Assembly (NCBI GenBank): GCA_950295325.1
Contig: OX485804.1
Coordinates: 19,778,001-19,842,000, forward strand
Direction: 5' to 3'
Source: Polytrichum commune
Taxonomy: Eukaryota; Streptophyta; Polytrichopsida; Polytrichales; Polytrichaceae
DNA: 64,000 nucleotides
The notes under the pieces were generated by a model. That model worked only from the letters and a program-made list of their open reading frames with translations. It was not told the DNA's origin and did no database searches. The position numbers and the translations under genes are program-made. Numbering within the stretch: the first letter of the stretch is position 1; the number at the start of each line of letters is the position of its first letter. Shown here one piece after another: positions 58,826-64,000 of this stretch.

Positions 58826-61800
58826 ATGGGGGCGATGGCGGTAGCAACTGGGCTGCCACAGGTCTGCCCGACCAAATCCTGCAAACCGGGAAAAATTTAT
58901 GATGTCACGGACGATAAATCACGGGGCGGCGAAGCTCACGATCATCAAGACGTGGAAGAATTAGAAGAGGTTGAGGGTTTATCATCCGAATGGTGGGGTT
59001 TCCAAACACCGGTGCACAGGGCCGCTGTGGAGGAAAAACATGCTCCCATCCATGGCGTGCCTCATGATGTGATGACGCTCATCTTTTCTCGGCTGCCACG
59101 GCAAAGCTTGGCAAATGCTCGCGTAGTTTGTTCGTCGTGGAAGCGTATAGCGGAGCATCAAGAATTAGCTGCTCTGCGCCGACAGGTTTGGCCTCCTCTT
59201 CTCCCACTCTACCTATTCAATACGTACAGACCGACGCACTTACAATACATCTAACACTGTATACACATTAAGTGCGGCATTAAAATTGGCATGCCATGTT
59301 AATTAGAGTGGTTTTTATGACCGGTCATATAGCACCAAGTGTCCCATGACGCCTGCTCTAGTTGCCACCAGTAATGAACCAATGTGGGTCGAGGATGAAG
59401 AGTGTGGGCCACACTAAATCAGATGTTTAGTGTAGTGTCAGAGTTAATTACGGAGCCAAATCGGCAGTCATGCTGTTCATTGAAATCTTGCATTTCAGTG
59501 TGTATTCTCGTCTTCACATTGGTCAAGGTGAAATTTCCTGGATTAACGGACACAAGAATACCTATCTGCCCCCTCGTTGAAGACCTTACCCAGGGAAAGC
59601 ATCACTCCAAATTCAGTAGACCGCATTTCAAACCATCCAAGAATTGCTTCGCAAGAGAAGATAGAGGCATTTGAGGTATTGCTGCATTGATTTGTTTCTT
59701 TGTTGGCTGCAAGTTTTTGAGGGATGTCATGTTTTTGAGTTACAGATCGGTGTTGCGGAGAGCTGGATATACGTACTTGCGGAGACACCCGAGGAGTCGG
59801 CATTCCGAGCGTATGATCCCATCGCCAACAGGTGGTCTGTGCTCCCTCCCACTCCCGGTCGCACCAGCGACGAGCAGTGGCAGGGCTTCTCTTGCGTTGC
59901 GGTCGGCCACAAGCTGCTCCTTATCGGCGGCTCTCGAGTTCACAAAAGCCCCATATCCGACAGATTCTCATCAGGTCAGGTTCACTCCTCAAAACCATAC
60001 AAAACCCAGGACCACAGTATGTACAATTTTTCACTCCATGCTGATGGTAAAATCCAGAGTGCAGACATAGTTTTAGGACCATTTTGACCGATTTTGACCT
60101 AAACATCCCTCGATCTTGCTCAATGTCAAGCACTCTCTTGAGCCATTTTGATTTCCCAGATGTAGTAGCTTTCGAAATCGTCTATCATCTTCACAAGCTC
60201 GACCACGAAATTACCTGCATGGTTATGAGGTATAAGTGCTCACATCTCCCAGATATACTTTGACAGTTTGATGACTTCGAGATCATATTATGTCTGCAAC
60301 TTTTCAGCAATCTGTAGTTTCTGTAATCTCAATCAATCATATCAAGTTTCTCGTGAAGACAACGAGATTCGTGAGTATGATGATTTTTTGAAGTTCTCAC
60401 TCCTCAATTTATTACGGGAGGTCCATAAGCATTTTATGTTTTTTGATCGTATAATGTGATTCCCTGATGGTATGGTGACTAACAACTTGTCTTTTCTAAT
60501 ACTAAGATCTCGAGAAACCCTTGGAGATGTTATGTTTAGAGCGCATTTTAGAAATGATTTACCCCTTCAATATTATGGTGTGGAGAATACCAAGAGATTG
60601 ACGGCTGTCTTGAATTCCTTGGTATTTGCATTGCAGGTGTAGTCTGCAGCGATGTCATAGTGTACAACGCGCTCACGAACAAATGGTCGAAAGCGGCAAA
60701 CATGACCACGGCACGAAGCTGGTTCGCAGCAGCGGTGGTCGGAACGAAGGTCTATGTCGCAGGAGGTCAAGGTAATACGAAATTTCTCGACACGGCCGAG
60801 GTCTACGACTCAGAAACAGATCAGTGGGAGCCCATTGGCAGCATGGGGAACAGGAGGTCGAGCTGCCATGGCGTTTGCCTCGATGGCCAGTTCTGGGTTA
60901 TCGCTGGTGAATATGTGAAGAACCACTACGACAACAACCAGCGGAGCTCTGCGGAAGTTTACGATGCCGAGACGGATACATGGCGCTTCATCCCCAACAT
61001 GTGCATTGATGACAACAAGGTTCGCACGCAACCTGCCTCACTTCGCCTAAAAACTTCTGACAGCCCGAGTCGAGAGCCCGAACTTGCAATTTTGAGAGTT
61101 CTAGTCAAATTCTAACACGATTTCATCCAAAGCTTAAATAAGCTTGTTGGAGATGTTCCACATGGGATTCGTGCGGTGCCATCTTGAGCATTGTTGGAAG
61201 CTCAGTAGAAAGCTGAAGCTTTTATATTGGAAATCCTAATGGTGTAAAGTGGACTCGAATGAACAAGCTTAAGTTAGAGGCCAACGTGACGGCTTCATTC
61301 TTCAAGCTCTCAACCTATCCAGTGGAATAGGTTTAGGGCTTAGGACTTGAAAATTTGAATCCATGGACTACATAACCGGCGGCGGAGAGTGGACGATGAG
61401 CTGCAATAGCAGCAGACATCCATGTATTCAAGCCGTTTATGGGACATTGACCGGTCTGCGCATGGACATATACTGAAGGCTATGAATGATGTTTTCTCTG
61501 CGTGCATAGAAAATTGTACAGGAAAGTTGTTGGAAGTGCTCTCCGCTTGGATGAGCCACCAGTTATGGCCTGTTTTCTCACACTGCGCCATTCCTTGACT
61601 GTTCAGGTGTTAGGGCCCAGTGCAACGGTGAATGGCGAGCTCGTTTGTGTGCATCAAAGAAAGATTATGGCCTACAACAAAGACTTAAACACGTGGACTC
61701 AGTGGGGACACATCAATGGGGGCGATGTGTATAGCCGACCTTACTCGCGGTTTGGATTTGTGTGCGAGGGCGTTGGCAGCAGCTTGTACGTGATCGGAGG

Positions 61801-61969
61801 CACGAGGGAGTACATGCAACACCGTCGGTACTGCACCCCACTCAATACAGTCGAGATCTGCGACCTGGATGGCACTAAGCAGCAGGCGTCGCAGATACGG
61901 TGGAAACTGGGTGCCGATATGGGCCACTGCCGAGGCACCATGTCTGCTTCCACCGTCTTGTCGTTGTGA
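58826..61969 (+). CDS. F-box/kelch-repeat protein, about 444 aa
   Basis: Exons 58826-59185, 59746-59974, 60637-61019 and 61607-61969, all in phase (the stop ends at 61969). The N-terminal 75 residues are variable and acidic. The F-box follows (about 75-115: HGVPHDVMTLIFSRLPRQSL, then ANARVVCSSWKRI). Kelch repeats begin with AESWIYVLAETPEES and include YDPIANRWSVLPP, LLLIGGS, YNALTNKWSKAANMTTARSW, KVYVAGGQ, YDSETDQWEPIGSM, WVIAGE, YDAETDTWRFIPNM, YNKDLNTWTQW and LYVIGG. The double-Gly and Tyr...Trp spacing gives about five blades. F-box proteins recruit targets to SCF ubiquitin ligases through SKP1/ASK; kelch propellers bind the target. Plants have many such proteins, so no specific target is assigned. 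Intron 1 holds a small ACACTAAA hairpin. The gene is convergent with the TRM gene. Confidence 0.9.
59411..59433. mobile_element. Solo ACACTAAA hairpin in intron 1 of the kelch gene
   Basis: ACACTAAA (59411-59418) and TTTAGTGT (59426-59433) around a 7-base loop; same arms as the larger MITEs. Confidence 0.45.
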
Positions 61970-62763
61970 AAATCTCCCCCAACTTTTTGTGAATTAGGTA
62001 TTCTACGCCCATTGAGCACCCTTTTGAGTGAGTATTCTTGACCATTCGGCACCGACAAAGATGGACCATCATCACCACAGAAATTTTTTCGAGACTCTGA
62101 GTACCATACACGGTGCCATGCCCAAACAATCTTGGCAGGAAGGCAGTCAATTTCTATTCTGGCTGTCCAGAGAGACCTTGCTTTCTAATTTTCATTCTAT
62201 TTTTTATCCATCCTTTGAGACTTCCCACCTCAAAATTCTACCTCACGGGGTATGGAGCTGAGTCTCATCAGTCGTACAGTATTGGAGAAATAAACGATGT
62301 AGTATTAGTTTTAATGACTTAAATGTTCTTTGATTCAAAGTGTTTCAAATGTGATGCAATACTATACGCCAGTCTGACCAGTCAACTGAAAAGGTTAATA
62401 TCATCAATGAGGATGAAGTGGACGACCTTATTCTAGTTGCGAGCTGAAAATCAAGCACGCTTTTGCAGCTTGCAACCTATGCTCTTCTGTCGGCACTGTT
62501 GAAAGGTGCAACCAAGTTTACAGTTGTCCGATTTAGATTCCACTGTCCCTGTGAAGCTTCTCTCAATTCCAACAGAAGTTGCTGTAACATCAGCATTAGA
62601 TAGTACGCAATTTATCAACACATTTCGGACTGATTGGTACATGGTCATTTTCTACCTCTACTAATGAGGGAGATGGACGAGATCTAGACAACTTAGCAAC
62701 AAAAATATTTGAAGGATTGAAGGAGGCTAAACATGGGAACTGGCCTCCATGGTATCAGGGCGC
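61970..62763. other. Convergent 3' intergenic region
   Basis: Between the stops of the kelch (+) and TRM (-) genes. AATAAA at 62289-62294 is a plausible poly(A) signal for the kelch gene. No other gene is seen. Confidence 0.5.
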
Positions 62764-64000
62764 TTAAATAGTGAAAAGCTGTCTACGAGGACCAGGGCTT
62801 CCCGCAGAGAGATTCAAAGATTTTCTACAGGACAAAGGTGTAAGTTCCTTAACAACCTCATCCACCAAATCCTTATATATTAACTTCTCGACTTCTATAC
62901 CAACTTCCCCAATTTCTGTTCCAAAGCTGGCCCACTTTAGACCACGAGGCCCTAAATCCTTCTGCAGAATGCTCTGGACAGTGTCACAAACATCTTCAGA
63001 TGTAGCAGATGGAATTTCTTGCAGCTCCTCCCAAATTTCCTGTACCAGGTGTTGTCCTTCTAAATTCTGGACAGCTCGTAAAGGTATCGCCTCAACCCAC
63101 GGTTGTGGATTTGCATGAACAATAAGCTTCTCTGCTAGTAGTTCATTCAAGCAGTCGAAAAGGGCACGGCGATCTAGAAGTTCCTTCTCTTTCTCTTGCT
63201 TACTTTTACACCATCCATTTAGAAAGGCATCTTCAACATTTGCAAGCGCTTTGCGGTCTTCCCGCCGACATCGTTTTTCATACTTAGCCAACCACAGTGG
63301 GTTCATAATGTGTCCTCTCGAAGAACTCTCATCAATCCAGTGGTCCTTCGTGACACCTGAAACCACCAGTAGATCACGCACAAATTCCCTCTCTTCATCT
63401 CTATCTGCTATTGATGTTCCCTTGCGGCCACACATGGCCTTAGTGTCATGAGGAAGTTGCATCTCCAAAGACCTGTTCTGGGGCTGATTGTGTTGTTGGG
63501 TTCCATTTTTACGGAAGGAACTTTCAAAGAGAGGATTCATTTCTCCAGTCATCAATGAACTTTCGGCAAGTTTGCAATGCTCCTGTGTTTTCAACTCATC
63601 GGATTGGCGAATGCTCTCCAAAGCTTCGAAGGCATCTGCAATTAACAGAAAGAAATCTCATTCCCATGAATTTCACAACTCAACCACTGGAATGTTATTC
63701 AAGACTGATAGGGTGCCCTATAGATACACTCCATTAAGAGCTAGCCATCTGTAAGGGAAGAAATCTCAAGGAGTCCTTCAACTTTTTCTCAACATGGTGT
63801 ATGGAAATCAATAGACAGGCCTGAAGAAAATTGTCACAAACTCTAAAGTGAAAGTGAAATATATGCATCATCTGTACATACCTTGCAGGTTGATAGGAGT
63901 GGTGCTGCCAGACTTGGGGCTTGGTGTGTAATCCTCCTCAAAGAGGGTGTTGTCCAGCACTGAAACTGGGCTAGGCTGCTCACACCCTTCCACCGGTTGC
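62764..64000 (-). CDS. TRM/LONGIFOLIA-type protein with DUF4378, C-terminal part, continues beyond the window
   Basis: Two exons on the minus strand: 64000 (open) to 63882, then 63635-62764. The join G|AT keeps phase. The upstream exon contains EQPSPVSVLDNTLFEED, the PSPVSVLD motif typical of TON1-recruiting-motif (TRM)/LONGIFOLIA proteins. The last exon carries the C-terminal DUF4378 region: EFVRDLLVVSGVTKDHWID, NPLWLAKYEKRCRREDRKAL, RRALFDCLNELLAEKL, and WASFGTEIGEVGIEVEKLI with LVDEVVKELT near the end. TRM proteins sit on microtubules and, with TON1 and PP2A, form the TTP complex that organises cortical arrays, the preprophase band and cell elongation. The N-terminal half, with its own motifs, is outside the window. 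Confidence 0.88.

Overview
This is nuclear DNA from a land plant. The genes are split by many short GT-AG introns, and the intergenic DNA is AT-rich and full of small non-autonomous DNA transposons. Several genes are land-plant types: a full-size PDR/ABCG transporter, a plastid-type saccharopine-dehydrogenase-like oxidoreductase, an F-box/kelch protein and a TRM/LONGIFOLIA protein. There is also a likely dynein-regulatory-complex subunit (DRC8/EFCAB2 family), which points to a plant with flagellate sperm. A bryophyte, most likely a moss, fits best. This is inference; nothing here identifies the species.

Layout. 1697-3125 (+): two-exon gene of unknown function. 4371-17236 (+): a PDR/ABCG transporter rebuilt as 28 phase-consistent exons, with one GC-AG intron and a PDZ-like segment between the first nucleotide-binding domain and the first membrane domain. 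24653-30775 (+): saccharopine-dehydrogenase-like gene, with a Tourist-like MITE in one intron. 31930-33420 (-): broken, unrecognised coding remains. 37371-41522 (+): DRC8-like gene, one internal exon not found. 41523-58000: a long mobile-element region with hAT-like, Tourist-like and ACACTAAA-ended MITEs, nested insertions, large inverted repeats, a methylase-like fragment and a decayed hAT transposase. 58826-61969 (+): F-box/kelch gene with a recognisable promoter. 62764-64000 (-): the 3' end of a TRM/LONGIFOLIA gene, convergent with the kelch gene and running off the window.

The genes do not form a pathway or cluster; they are independent single-copy-type plant genes. The most unusual observations are the PDZ-like insertion in the ABC transporter, the flagellar gene, two hAT-type elements with exact 8-bp target duplications (one carrying an ORF), and a MITE family whose ends are themselves palindromes and which also occurs as solo hairpins. 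All gene models come from reading splice signals and phases by eye, without transcript evidence.
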